25,861 bases of DNA from positions 1 to 25,861 of the IMG/VR virus record IMGVR_UViG_3300025120_000484; one strand, given 5' to 3'. This DNA is from a virus. Shown piece by piece: positions 1 to 7,154 of the stretch. Made by a program: the position numbers and the translations under genes. Every line of letters starts with the position of its first letter. Within the stretch, counting starts at the first letter, position 1. The notes under the pieces were generated by a model. That model searched no databases and was not told the DNA's origin. It saw only the letters and a list, made by a program, of their open reading frames with translations.

Positions 1-1412
1 TCATTAGCTATACTAATTTTATTTCGTAAAGCTTTTACTATTTTTTCATCTACAGTTTTTTCTGTTATTAAGTCTACATAGGTTACAACATTCTTTTGAC
101 CAATTCTGTGAGCTCTATCTTCTGATTGTAGTCTTTTTTCTAAGTCATAATTGTTAGAATAATAGATTACTGTGTTTGCAGCAGTTAAAGTGATTCCATA
201 GCCCCCGGTTTGAGTGTTTCCAACAAAAAACCTTGTAGGGCTGTTTTCAGACTGATACAAAGCAATGTTTTTTTGACGTGTGTTTGTATCAATTGCACCA
301 TAGTATGCTACTGTAGAGTCCTCTCCGTAGGTTTTTTTTAAGGCTTCAACTATCTTTTCTATATCATAGATGTAATTTGCCCAAATAATCGCTTTTCCGT
401 CCACTTCTTCTAAAACTGACATCAATTCATTAATACGATTACTTTTTACCTCAACCATGGACCCATCATCCATCTTCACATGGCCACAAACTATTTGCTG
501 CATTCTCATTAATTGTGTCATGGCATTTGTAGTACTTGTAATTTTACCTTTAGACTCTGCCAAGGCCGTTTGTTTCATCATTGTATACATTTTGATTTGT
601 TCATCAGTCAAATCTACAATTCTTTTAGTGTAAGTTTTTTCTGGTAAGTCAAGACAATCTTTTTTAAGAACTCGATAAGAAAATTTATCTATAATACCTG
701 TTAGTTCATCTAGTCTTCTATAACTAGATATCAATTGAACTCTACGTCCACCAAAATTTCTTTCAATCATATTGGCGTATCGAGATCTAAAAGAATAATA
801 AGAACCATAACCTAGATGATACTCATCTAGAAATTTACATTGAGAATACAAGTCAAGTGGTGACTTGGTAACTGGAGACCCTGTTAAGATTCTACGGTAT
901 TTCGCTAACTCCCCTATTTTTAAAATGTTTTTTGTTCGCTTAGCTGTGGGATTTTTGATTGTCGTAGACTCATCAATTCCTATTAGGCTAGGTCCTACAG
1001 TATTATTTAGAAATTTTTCTGCAAAAGCAACACCTTTTAATGTAGAAAAAGATTCTACATTCATAATCAATATTTTTAATTTGCCATCGTTTTCAAATAA
1101 AGTATCTAACTCATTTTGTTTTCTCTTAGTGATGTTTGCTTCCCATAAAACCATTGTATTTTCAACGTGTTCAGCTAAATGAACTGGTATTTCTATGTCG
1201 TGCCAATTTTTATAGACACCTTTAGGAGCTACAATCAAAGCAGTTTTAATACCACCCTTGTCGTATAAAATAGATATGTTATCTACTAATACTTTAGATT
1301 TACCGGTGCCCATTTCCATAAAAAGAGCAAATGTTTTTTTATTCCAAGATGCTTGTAATGCATCTAATTGGTGACTATATGGCTTAGTCTTAAACTTATA
1401 GTGTTCTATCAT
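1..1412 (-). CDS. SNF2-like DEAD/DEAH helicase (C-terminal end beyond window)
   Basis: A superfamily 2 helicase or translocase of the SNF2/DEXD type, likely acting on phage DNA in replication or recombination. Reading leftwards from an ATG at 1412, the protein shows a Walker A motif MGTGKS around residues 34-39, a DEST version of the DExx box at about 147-150, and motif VI with QSEDRAHRIGQ near the left edge, which is characteristic of SNF2-like proteins. The frame is still open at base 1, so the last residues lie outside the window. An AGAAAGAAG stretch upstream of the ATG could serve as ribosome binding site. It is divergent from the gene at 1482. The family is clear; the exact substrate is not visible. 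Confidence 0.9.
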   Translation of the reverse strand, partial: MIEHYKFKTKPYSHQLDALQASWNKKTFALFMEMGTGKSKVLVDNISILYDKGGIKTALIVAPKGVYKNWHDIEIPVHLAEHVENTMVLWEANITKRKQNELDTLFENDGKLKILIMNVESFSTLKGVAFAEKFLNNTVGPSLIGIDESTTIKNPTAKRTKNILKIGELAKYRRILTGSPVTKSPLDLYSQCKFLDEYHLGYGSYYSFRSRYANMIERNFGGRRVQLISSYRRLDELTGIIDKFSYRVLKKDCLDLPEKTYTKRIVDLTDEQIKMYTMMKQTALAESKGKITSTTNAMTQLMRMQQIVCGHVKMDDGSMVEVKSNRINELMSVLEEVDGKAIIWANYIYDIEKIVEALKKTYGEDSTVAYYGAIDTNTRQKNIALYQSENSPTRFFVGNTQTGGYGITLTAANTVIYYSNNYDLEKRLQSEDRAHRIGQKNVVTYVDLITEKTVDEKIVKALRNKISIAN

Positions 1413-1433
1413 AACTTTTATCTTCTTTCTTAC

Positions 1434-1461
1434 TTGTAATTTATATAGGAATAATTATATT
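1434..1461 (+). promoter_or_regulatory. Putative sigma70-like promoter in divergent intergenic region
   Basis: TTGTAA (1434-1439) and TATATT (1456-1461) are separated by 16 bases and point rightwards to the gene at 1482. The 69-base gap between the divergent starts must hold promoters for both directions. The leftward one is not distinct. Confidence 0.4.
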
Positions 1462-1481
1462 TATGTCAAGAAAGAAAACAA

Positions 1482-1898
1482 ATGAGAAAAGAAGTATTTG
1501 AATTATACAAAAAAGATAGTTTAGGAAAATTCTTAGATACGTTAAAGAATGAACCTGAACAAAAGTTTGTGTATGTTTTACAGCATCCACCAACTAATAT
1601 GAATATATTAAGCGCTGGTGATTTCGGTCAACTAGTTATTTGCTTACCTATGTTATCTCAAATAGTTTTTAGTTCCTCACCTTTTATTTTTAAGATGAGA
1701 AAAAACTTAAGAGATTTTAGAAAGCAAGATTATATTCTATGTTTAGGTGACCCGGCAATTATTGGATTATCCACAGCCATAGTCAGCGAAACAACTAACG
1801 GTATGTTTAATTTATTGAAGTGGGATAAAAGAGAATATAAATATTATCCCTTATCAATTGATTTGTATCAGAAAGATGATAACATAGCCATAGACTAA
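1482..1898 (+). CDS. Hypothetical protein, 138 aa
   Basis: Family not recognised. The ATG lies 14-20 bases behind a plausible promoter and follows a purine-rich stretch (AAGAAAGAAAA). The protein has a charged N-terminal part and a more hydrophobic middle (around residues 47-68) that could be a buried strand-helix or a weak membrane segment. It is the first gene of the rightward early-type operon that also holds the genes at 1930 and 2508, so a role in early infection or DNA metabolism is a guess from position only. No catalytic motif is visible. Confidence 0.7.
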   Translation: MRKEVFELYKKDSLGKFLDTLKNEPEQKFVYVLQHPPTNMNILSAGDFGQLVICLPMLSQIVFSSSPFIFKMRKNLRDFRKQDYILCLGDPAIIGLSTAIVSETTNGMFNLLKWDKREYKYYPLSIDLYQKDDNIAID

Positions 1899-1929
1899 TA
1901 ACCTAATAGAAAGAATACAGAGGTACAAA

Positions 1930-2493
1930 ATGAACGACAACAATACAATTAACTTTGAAGAAGACCAACAAGAGATAATTGAAAAAACTGATTTAGATAT
2001 ATTATCTCAACAGTGTTATAAACTTCAATCTTTAGAAAACGAGATTGATAAACAAGAAAAGTTAATTAAGAAATTAAAAGAACAACACGATAATTTAAGT
2101 TCTGAAATAATTCCAGATATACTTGCAGAGCAAGGTATTACATCTATAAAATTATCTGATGGATCAATGATTGAAATCAGAAAAGTATTTAGCTGCACCC
2201 TACCCAAAGACGTAAATAAAAGGGAAGCATGCTATCAATGGCTTCGCCAAAACGATCTAGGTGATATTGTTAAAAACAGTGTTAGTGTAGATTTCGGTAA
2301 AGGTGAGGATAACAGAGCTAAGGATTTCTTTGGCTCTGCAGTGGATCAAGGTTTGGAACCTTCTCAATCTAGTAAGGTTGAGAGTTCTACTTTGAGAGCA
2401 CTATATAGAGAGCGTGTTGAGGCCGGCCTCGACATGCCCTCTGATCTTTTTCATACATATGTTAAAGATCAAACTAAAATCAGTCGGAAATAA
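1930..2493 (+). CDS. Hypothetical phage protein with N-terminal coiled coil, 187 aa
   Basis: A strongly helical, Lys/Glu-rich stretch over about residues 20-62 predicts a coiled coil. It is followed by a compact domain with the pattern SIKLSDGSMIEI and ends with a region containing MPSDLFHTYVKDQ. This arrangement (coiled coil, then a short beta motif, then a C-terminal PxDLF-type tail) is common in phage proteins beside replication genes, but I know no proven function. GAGG at 1919-1922 is a good ribosome binding site. It sits 14 bases before the gene at 2508 and is probably co-transcribed with it. Confidence 0.8.
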   Translation: MNDNNTINFEEDQQEIIEKTDLDILSQQCYKLQSLENEIDKQEKLIKKLKEQHDNLSSEIIPDILAEQGITSIKLSDGSMIEIRKVFSCTLPKDVNKREACYQWLRQNDLGDIVKNSVSVDFGKGEDNRAKDFFGSAVDQGLEPSQSSKVESSTLRALYRERVEAGLDMPSDLFHTYVKDQTKISRK

Positions 2494-2507
2494 TAGGAGA
2501 ACGAAAA

Positions 2508-3296
2508 ATGAATGACGAAACGAAAACAAAGATAGCTGAAAAAAGCAAGACGGAAGTAGTACCTGCTTCTCTTTTCGAAGAGGATGCTAAAGGAGGATTT
2601 GAGAATATGTCATCCGATGACTATGCTCTACCCTTCTTAAGAATATTGGGTCAATTATCACCACAGTGTAATAAACGTGACTCAAAATATGTAGACGGTG
2701 CCGAACCTGGTATGATCTACAACACTGTAACAAGTGAACTCTACGATGGTGAAAAGGGTATTAACTTAATACCTTGTTACTACAAAAGAGAATTTGTTGA
2801 GTGGACCGATAGAGGTGAAGGTACAGCAGCACCTGTAGCAATACATCCTGTTAGTAGTCCGGTTGTAAGTACAGCCAAAAGAGATGCTACTTATAAGGAT
2901 AGATTGCCAAGTGGTAATTACATTGAAAACACTGCGTCATACTTTGTAACTATAGTAAAAGACGATGGTTCAAGTGAAACTGCTTTAATTACCATGAAAT
3001 CTACACAACTAAAAACTAGTAGAACATGGAACTCTATGATGAACACTATAAAGTTAAAAGGTGCTAACGGACATTTTACACCACAACCTTATAGTCATGT
3101 TTACAATCTCAAAACAGTGCCACAATCAAATGACAAGGGAACTTGGTTTGGTTGGAGTATTTCTAAAGTAGGTCCTGTTCAAGATAAAGAACTATATGCT
3201 CAAGCAAAAACTTTTAAAGAAAGTATTGCTAAAGGTGATGTTCAAACAAGTCATGGTGAAGAAGAAGACAAAGCTAAGTCAGCAGCTAACTATTAA
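2508..3296 (+). CDS. Conserved phage protein, possible nucleic-acid-binding role, 262 aa
   Basis: Begins after a clear AGGAG site. The N-terminal 25 residues are polar and probably disordered; residues 40-230 look like a folded alpha/beta domain (DYALPFLRILGQLSP, then KGINLIPCYYKREFVEWTDRG); the C-terminus is acidic and Lys/Glu-rich, a layout also seen in phage single-stranded-DNA-binding proteins with acidic tails. I recognise this type from phage genomes, where it is usually unannotated, so single-stranded DNA binding is only an inference from the acidic tail and the nearby replication genes. It is the last gene before a strong terminator, consistent with a separate, abundantly transcribed unit. 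Confidence 0.8.
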   Translation: MNDETKTKIAEKSKTEVVPASLFEEDAKGGFENMSSDDYALPFLRILGQLSPQCNKRDSKYVDGAEPGMIYNTVTSELYDGEKGINLIPCYYKREFVEWTDRGEGTAAPVAIHPVSSPVVSTAKRDATYKDRLPSGNYIENTASYFVTIVKDDGSSETALITMKSTQLKTSRTWNSMMNTIKLKGANGHFTPQPYSHVYNLKTVPQSNDKGTWFGWSISKVGPVQDKELYAQAKTFKESIAKGDVQTSHGEEEDKAKSAANY

Positions 3297-3302
3297 TATA
3301 TT

Positions 3303-3327
3303 AGGGGGCTTCGGCCCCCTTTTTTTT
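3303..3327 (+). terminator. Strong Rho-independent terminator
   Basis: A perfect 7-bp stem, AGGGGGC (3303-3309) with GCCCCCT (3314-3320), closed by a stable TTCG tetraloop and followed by eight T residues (3320-3327). It ends the operon of the gene at 2508. The next gene starts only 13 bases later, so the replication operon needs readthrough, antitermination or another promoter. Confidence 0.95.
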
Positions 3328-3340
3328 GCAAGGAACATTT

Positions 3341-3547
3341 ATGTATAGAATAAAAAGATTTTATAAAGGGAAACTAATTAGAGAAAACAAAGCACCATTA
3401 TATCCAGACGAACTAATAGATTTAGATGAAAAAGATAAATACAAAGCTTGGAATGTAACTAAGGATAATAAAGGTAGAACTATTGAAGCAACTTACACAC
3501 CAACAATATGGAGAATAACAGTAGAAAATATAGACGATGAGAAATAA
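3341..3547 (+). CDS. Hypothetical protein, 68 aa
   Basis: The ATG at 3341 has an AAGGA site (3330-3334) with good spacing. An in-frame TTG at 3326 would place the start inside the terminator T-run and is less likely. The protein is charged, with a basic N-terminus (MYRIKRFYKGK) and a beta-rich C-terminus (TIWRITVENI). No family recognised. It opens the replication operon and its 3' end overlaps the small membrane gene at 3537 by 11 bases. Confidence 0.65.
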   Translation: MYRIKRFYKGKLIRENKAPLYPDELIDLDEKDKYKAWNVTKDNKGRTIEATYTPTIWRITVENIDDEK

Positions 3548-3638
3548 ACTTAGAAAGATTTTTTTTAAATACGAGTTTCAAATTTGGACTGTATGGTTTT
3601 GGGGACCTATACTTTTATTTTTTTGGATAATAGCATGA
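3537..3638 (+). CDS. Small membrane protein, 33 aa
   Basis: A 33-codon frame bridging two genes: its ATG overlaps the end of the upstream gene by 11 bases and its stop forms an ATGA overlap with the primase start at 3635. The first 14 residues are basic (MRNKLRKIFFKYEF) and the rest is a single hydrophobic, Trp-rich segment (WTVWFWGPILLFFWIIA), so it should insert in the inner membrane with the N-terminus inside. The nested coupling on both sides argues for a real gene despite its size. No family recognised. Confidence 0.6.
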   Translation: MRNKLRKIFFKYEFQIWTVWFWGPILLFFWIIA

Positions 3639-5149
3639 GATTTAAAGAAATATTTCAAGGCATGCAAAGTGCCTACGGTCAATATGTTATTGGTGAACAA
3701 GCTACTAACGGTAACAAACAAGACGGTAAAGCTTTTATAAAAAGAAAACAAGTAACAGATGATTTGTGGCAAGATCATTTAGACGGTAAAGATCCTGCGC
3801 TAGGTATTATACCTATTAATGAAGAGAACAAATGTAAATGGGGTTGTATTGATGTAGACAAATACAACCTAGACCATAAAAAAATAATTGAAACTATTAG
3901 AAAGAATAACTTACCTTTAATATTATTTAGATCAAAGTCCGGGGGAGCACATATATTTTTATTTTGTAATACATTTATCTCAGCAGCTCTCATGCAATCT
4001 AAATTAAAACAAATAGCTGAACTACTAGGTTACATGGATTGTGAAATCTTTCCTAAACAAACAGAGGTTCTTGTAGAACGTGGTGATACAGGAAACTTTT
4101 TAAATCTACCTTACCACAATCACATGAAGGGATTAAGATATGCTTTTAACGATAATGGCACCGCTGCTACACTTGAAGAATTTTTTGAGCTCTATGATAT
4201 TTATGTTCAAGAAGAAATTGGTATTGATGAAATCAAAGTTGAAAAACCAAAACAAGAAGAAGTCTTCAAAGACGGACCACCTTGTTTAAATAAATTAGCT
4301 AACGATGGGTTTGGTGAGGGTGGTAGAAACAATGCTTTATTTAACATAGCTATGTTTTACAAACAGGCTGAACCAGATAAGTGGGAAGATTTAGTTGAAG
4401 ACGCTAATATAAATTACATGAGTCCACCTTTAAGATCTAGTGAAGTTCAACAACTTCTTAAATCAATAGGTAAAAAAGGTTATGATAAGTATAGGTGTAA
4501 ACAAGCGCCTATTAATTCTGTTTGTAATTCTGGTTTATGTAGACTTAAAAAATTTGGTGTAGGTTTTGATGAAGAAGAAATGCCACCGTTAAATGATTTA
4601 ACAAAGATTACTTCAGATCCTCCACAATGGTTTTTAAATGTAGAAGGAAAGAGATTAAAATTTACTACAGAACAATTACATAGTGCTCACATGTTTTCTA
4701 TAGCATGTATGTCTCAAGCTAGTTTGATTGTACCTATACCTAAATCAAATGATTGGAGAAGTCTTTTAAAAGAATTAATGAAGTCTATTCAAGAAATAGA
4801 ACCTATGGAATCCTTAAGTGCTGTCAATCAATTAGAAAATTTATTGTATGAGTTTACAGTAAACAGGGCACAAGCAAGAACAAAAGAAGACATACTGAAT
4901 AAAACACCGTGGACCGATGAGGGTTATACTTATTTTAAAATGGATGACTTTTATAATTGGTCAAAGAAAAACAATTGGGAACTTGATAAAACAAAGACAG
5001 GAAATTTAATGATGGAATTATCTTGTTACGAGGGTGAAGTAAGAAGTCTTAGTATCAAAGGTACTAATCCTAGAATAACTAAAATTAAATCTTTAAAAAT
5101 TATTAAACCAAGTGTTAGTGATAGGCCTTACAAAGAAACGAATTACTAA
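3635..5149 (+). CDS. Archaeo-eukaryotic-type (AEP) DNA primase, 504 aa
   Basis: Primes DNA synthesis for the phage replisome. Features seen: a CIDVDKY segment with the metal-binding D-x-D at residues 73 and 75, then the S-x-H motif in SKSGGAH (H106), both diagnostic of AEP primases, close to the TOTE-system type. Residues 228-245 contain GGRNNALFNIAMFYKQ, a helical region typical of primase C-terminal (PriCT-like) domains. Four cysteines at about 217, 288, 297 and 302 form a likely Zn or Fe-S site. The last ~190 residues look like extra helical/winged-helix domains. The ATG at 3635 overlaps the preceding stop (ATGA); an in-frame TTG upstream is inferior. The stop overlaps the helicase start by one base (TAATG). 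Confidence 0.88.
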   Translation: MRFKEIFQGMQSAYGQYVIGEQATNGNKQDGKAFIKRKQVTDDLWQDHLDGKDPALGIIPINEENKCKWGCIDVDKYNLDHKKIIETIRKNNLPLILFRSKSGGAHIFLFCNTFISAALMQSKLKQIAELLGYMDCEIFPKQTEVLVERGDTGNFLNLPYHNHMKGLRYAFNDNGTAATLEEFFELYDIYVQEEIGIDEIKVEKPKQEEVFKDGPPCLNKLANDGFGEGGRNNALFNIAMFYKQAEPDKWEDLVEDANINYMSPPLRSSEVQQLLKSIGKKGYDKYRCKQAPINSVCNSGLCRLKKFGVGFDEEEMPPLNDLTKITSDPPQWFLNVEGKRLKFTTEQLHSAHMFSIACMSQASLIVPIPKSNDWRSLLKELMKSIQEIEPMESLSAVNQLENLLYEFTVNRAQARTKEDILNKTPWTDEGYTYFKMDDFYNWSKKNNWELDKTKTGNLMMELSCYEGEVRSLSIKGTNPRITKIKSLKIIKPSVSDRPYKETNY

Positions 5150-6657
5150 TGAAAACAATTATCCTTGGTCCCCCCGGTACAGGAAAGACAACTACTTTAT
5201 TAGATTTAGTTGATCAGTTTATACAACAAGGTGTTCGACCAAAACAAATAGGATATTTTTCTTTTACAAAGAAGGCTGTTAATGAGGCTATCTCTAGAGC
5301 TTCAAACAAATTTAATTTAGACCCTAAAGAAGATTTAAAATTTTTTAGAACTCTTCATTCTTTTGCATTTAGATTACTAGGTACAAGTAAAGAACAAATG
5401 ATGAGTAATAGAGATTACTTAGAGTTTGGTAAGAAAAATGGTTTGATTATTAAAGGTACATCTTATTCAGAAGATGACGGTATCTTTAATTCTGATTGTG
5501 AAGAATTAAAAATTATAGAACGAGCAAGGATTAAAGGTATTTCTTTGGAAGAAGAATACGACATGAATCAACATCTTACAGACGTGGAGCGAGGAACGCT
5601 GATCTTGTTAGATCAAGAATTAAAAAAATATAAAAAAGAAAATGGCATGAAAGATTTTACAGATCTCATAGAAGATTTTATTGAACAAGGTAACACACCA
5701 CCGTTTAAAGTTTTGTTTATAGATGAGGCTCAAGATTTAAATAGACTACAATGGAAAATGGTTCAAAGCATATGGCAAAAATCAGAGAAAACTTATATTG
5801 CAGGAGATGATGATCAAGCAATATTTAAATGGGCAGGGGCTGACATAGATCACTTCATTGCATTAAAAGATGAAGTAGATGAAATTAAAACATTAAAACA
5901 ATCTTACAGAATACCTGGTGGACCTATACATGAACTGTCACAAAGAATAATTAAGAATGTAGAAAATAGATTTGATAAATCATATAAGTCAAAAGAAGAA
6001 CAAGGTATTTTAAAATATTATTCTGATGTAACTCAAGTAGATATGTCTCAAGGTGAATGGTTGGTTTTATCTACAGCACATCATTTTTTAAGTGATGTTA
6101 AAGAGCTGTGTGAATTACAAGGTTGGTACTATCAACATAAGAATAAAAATTCTGTAGACATAGGACTTTTACTTGCCATTAGTAATTGGGAAGCATGGAG
6201 AAAAGGTAGTGAATTCAATCACTTAGAGATAAAAAATATGTACGCTTATTTAGGTGAGAATATTATGCCGGGATATAGAGACGCTAAAACTTTGTTGAGT
6301 GATAAAAAATATAGTTTGAAAGATTGTATGAAAGATCACGGCCTACAAGTTGACAATGTTTGGTTTGAAGCTTTTGATAAATTAGATCCTGTCACAGAAA
6401 ATTATATTAGAAACATGAGAGCTAATGGTGAAAAAATAAATAGAACACCTAGAATATTATTATCAACAATACATGGAGCCAAAGGTGGTGAAGCTGACAA
6501 TGTTTTAATTATGTCGGACTTAACTATCAAAGCTGTAAAACATAAAGAAAAAAATCCAGACGACTTTCATAGATTGTTTTATGTTGCAGTGACTAGACCA
6601 AGAAAAGAATTACATATTGTAGATCCAAGAAATTATGAGAAGGCATATATATTATGA
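5149..6657 (+). CDS. UvrD/Rep-type superfamily 1 DNA helicase, 502 aa
   Basis: An ATP-driven 3'-5' DNA helicase, probably the replicative or recombination helicase partnered with the adjacent primase. All SF1 motifs are visible: Walker A GPPGTGKTT (7-15), motif Ia region FSFTKKAVNEA (37-47), DEAQD box (192-196), motif III GDDDQAIF (219-226), motif IV QSYR (251-254), motif V TIHGAKGGEADN (440-451) and motif VI VAVTRPRKEL (479-488). At 502 residues it is shorter than UvrD (about 720), so the 1B/2B accessory domains are reduced. It is translationally coupled to the primase (TAATG) and to the next gene (ATGA). Confidence 0.93.
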   Translation: MKTIILGPPGTGKTTTLLDLVDQFIQQGVRPKQIGYFSFTKKAVNEAISRASNKFNLDPKEDLKFFRTLHSFAFRLLGTSKEQMMSNRDYLEFGKKNGLIIKGTSYSEDDGIFNSDCEELKIIERARIKGISLEEEYDMNQHLTDVERGTLILLDQELKKYKKENGMKDFTDLIEDFIEQGNTPPFKVLFIDEAQDLNRLQWKMVQSIWQKSEKTYIAGDDDQAIFKWAGADIDHFIALKDEVDEIKTLKQSYRIPGGPIHELSQRIIKNVENRFDKSYKSKEEQGILKYYSDVTQVDMSQGEWLVLSTAHHFLSDVKELCELQGWYYQHKNKNSVDIGLLLAISNWEAWRKGSEFNHLEIKNMYAYLGENIMPGYRDAKTLLSDKKYSLKDCMKDHGLQVDNVWFEAFDKLDPVTENYIRNMRANGEKINRTPRILLSTIHGAKGGEADNVLIMSDLTIKAVKHKEKNPDDFHRLFYVAVTRPRKELHIVDPRNYEKAYIL

Positions 6658-6977
6658 GTTGTTTATCTTTTTTAATTGCTATGTCTTTACATGTAGGATT
6701 AGAAAATAATTATAACAGCATACATCCTCATGCACGTTGTACTTTAGATGATAATATTTTTGGTGCTTATTATAATAGTGAAAGTAATATTAGTATTTAC
6801 ACAGGAAAAAAATTTAATTTTTATAACAGTGATTTAGAAATAGGATTAGTTACAGGTTATTCAGGTTTGGATATAGCTCCGATGATTAGATTAAAAAAGA
6901 ATTATTGGTTTATATCACCTGCTTATGAAACCACAGGAAACTTAGGGTTTGTAATAGGAGTAGAATATAAACTATGA
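6654..6977 (+). CDS. Small beta-rich protein, possibly exported, 107 aa
   Basis: The ATG overlaps the helicase stop (ATGA) and the stop overlaps the next ATG. The N-terminus (SCLSFLIAMSLHVGL) is hydrophobic but lacks a basic n-region, so it is an atypical signal. The rest alternates aromatic and Gly residues in short strands (IGLVTGYSGLDIAP, YWFISPAYE, GFVIGVEYKL), ending in a hydrophobic/aromatic strand like small outer-membrane barrels. Whether it is exported or a cytosolic beta-barrel is unclear. Its place between helicase and polymerase genes is surprising for an envelope protein. Confidence 0.65.
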   Translation: MSCLSFLIAMSLHVGLENNYNSIHPHARCTLDDNIFGAYYNSESNISIYTGKKFNFYNSDLEIGLVTGYSGLDIAPMIRLKKNYWFISPAYETTGNLGFVIGVEYKL

Positions 6978-7153
6978 GAATTATGTATCAAGACGGTAAA
7001 TTATATTATAGTATAACTAGGGACGAATATAAGAATATCGAAGTTGGAAAACCGACCGAGATAGATGTTGCATGGTTACCACATTTGGTAAAAGATATAT
7101 CAGAAGCTAACTACCAACATTGGAAAAAAGAATTAGAAAAGAATAATAAGTAA
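6974..7153 (+). CDS. Hypothetical protein, 59 aa
   Basis: A short gene fitted between its neighbours: the ATG overlaps the upstream stop (ATGA) and the TAA is one base before the polymerase ATG. The protein starts with a small beta motif (MRIMYQDGKLYYSITRDEY) and ends with a charged helix (HWKKELEKNNK). No family recognised. The tight coupling on both sides supports it being real. Confidence 0.65.
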   Translation: MRIMYQDGKLYYSITRDEYKNIEVGKPTEIDVAWLPHLVKDISEANYQHWKKELEKNNK

Positions 7154-7154
7154 T

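Noticed and set aside
865-1182. Open frame of 105 codons on the plus strand
   Set aside because: Lies opposite the SNF2-like helicase, whose motifs are clear; the peptide looks like a shadow.
3584-3634. Longer N-terminus for the primase from a TTG
   Set aside because: The ATG at 3635 gives an ATGA overlap like its neighbours, and the extension is antiparallel in style to the coupled membrane peptide frame.
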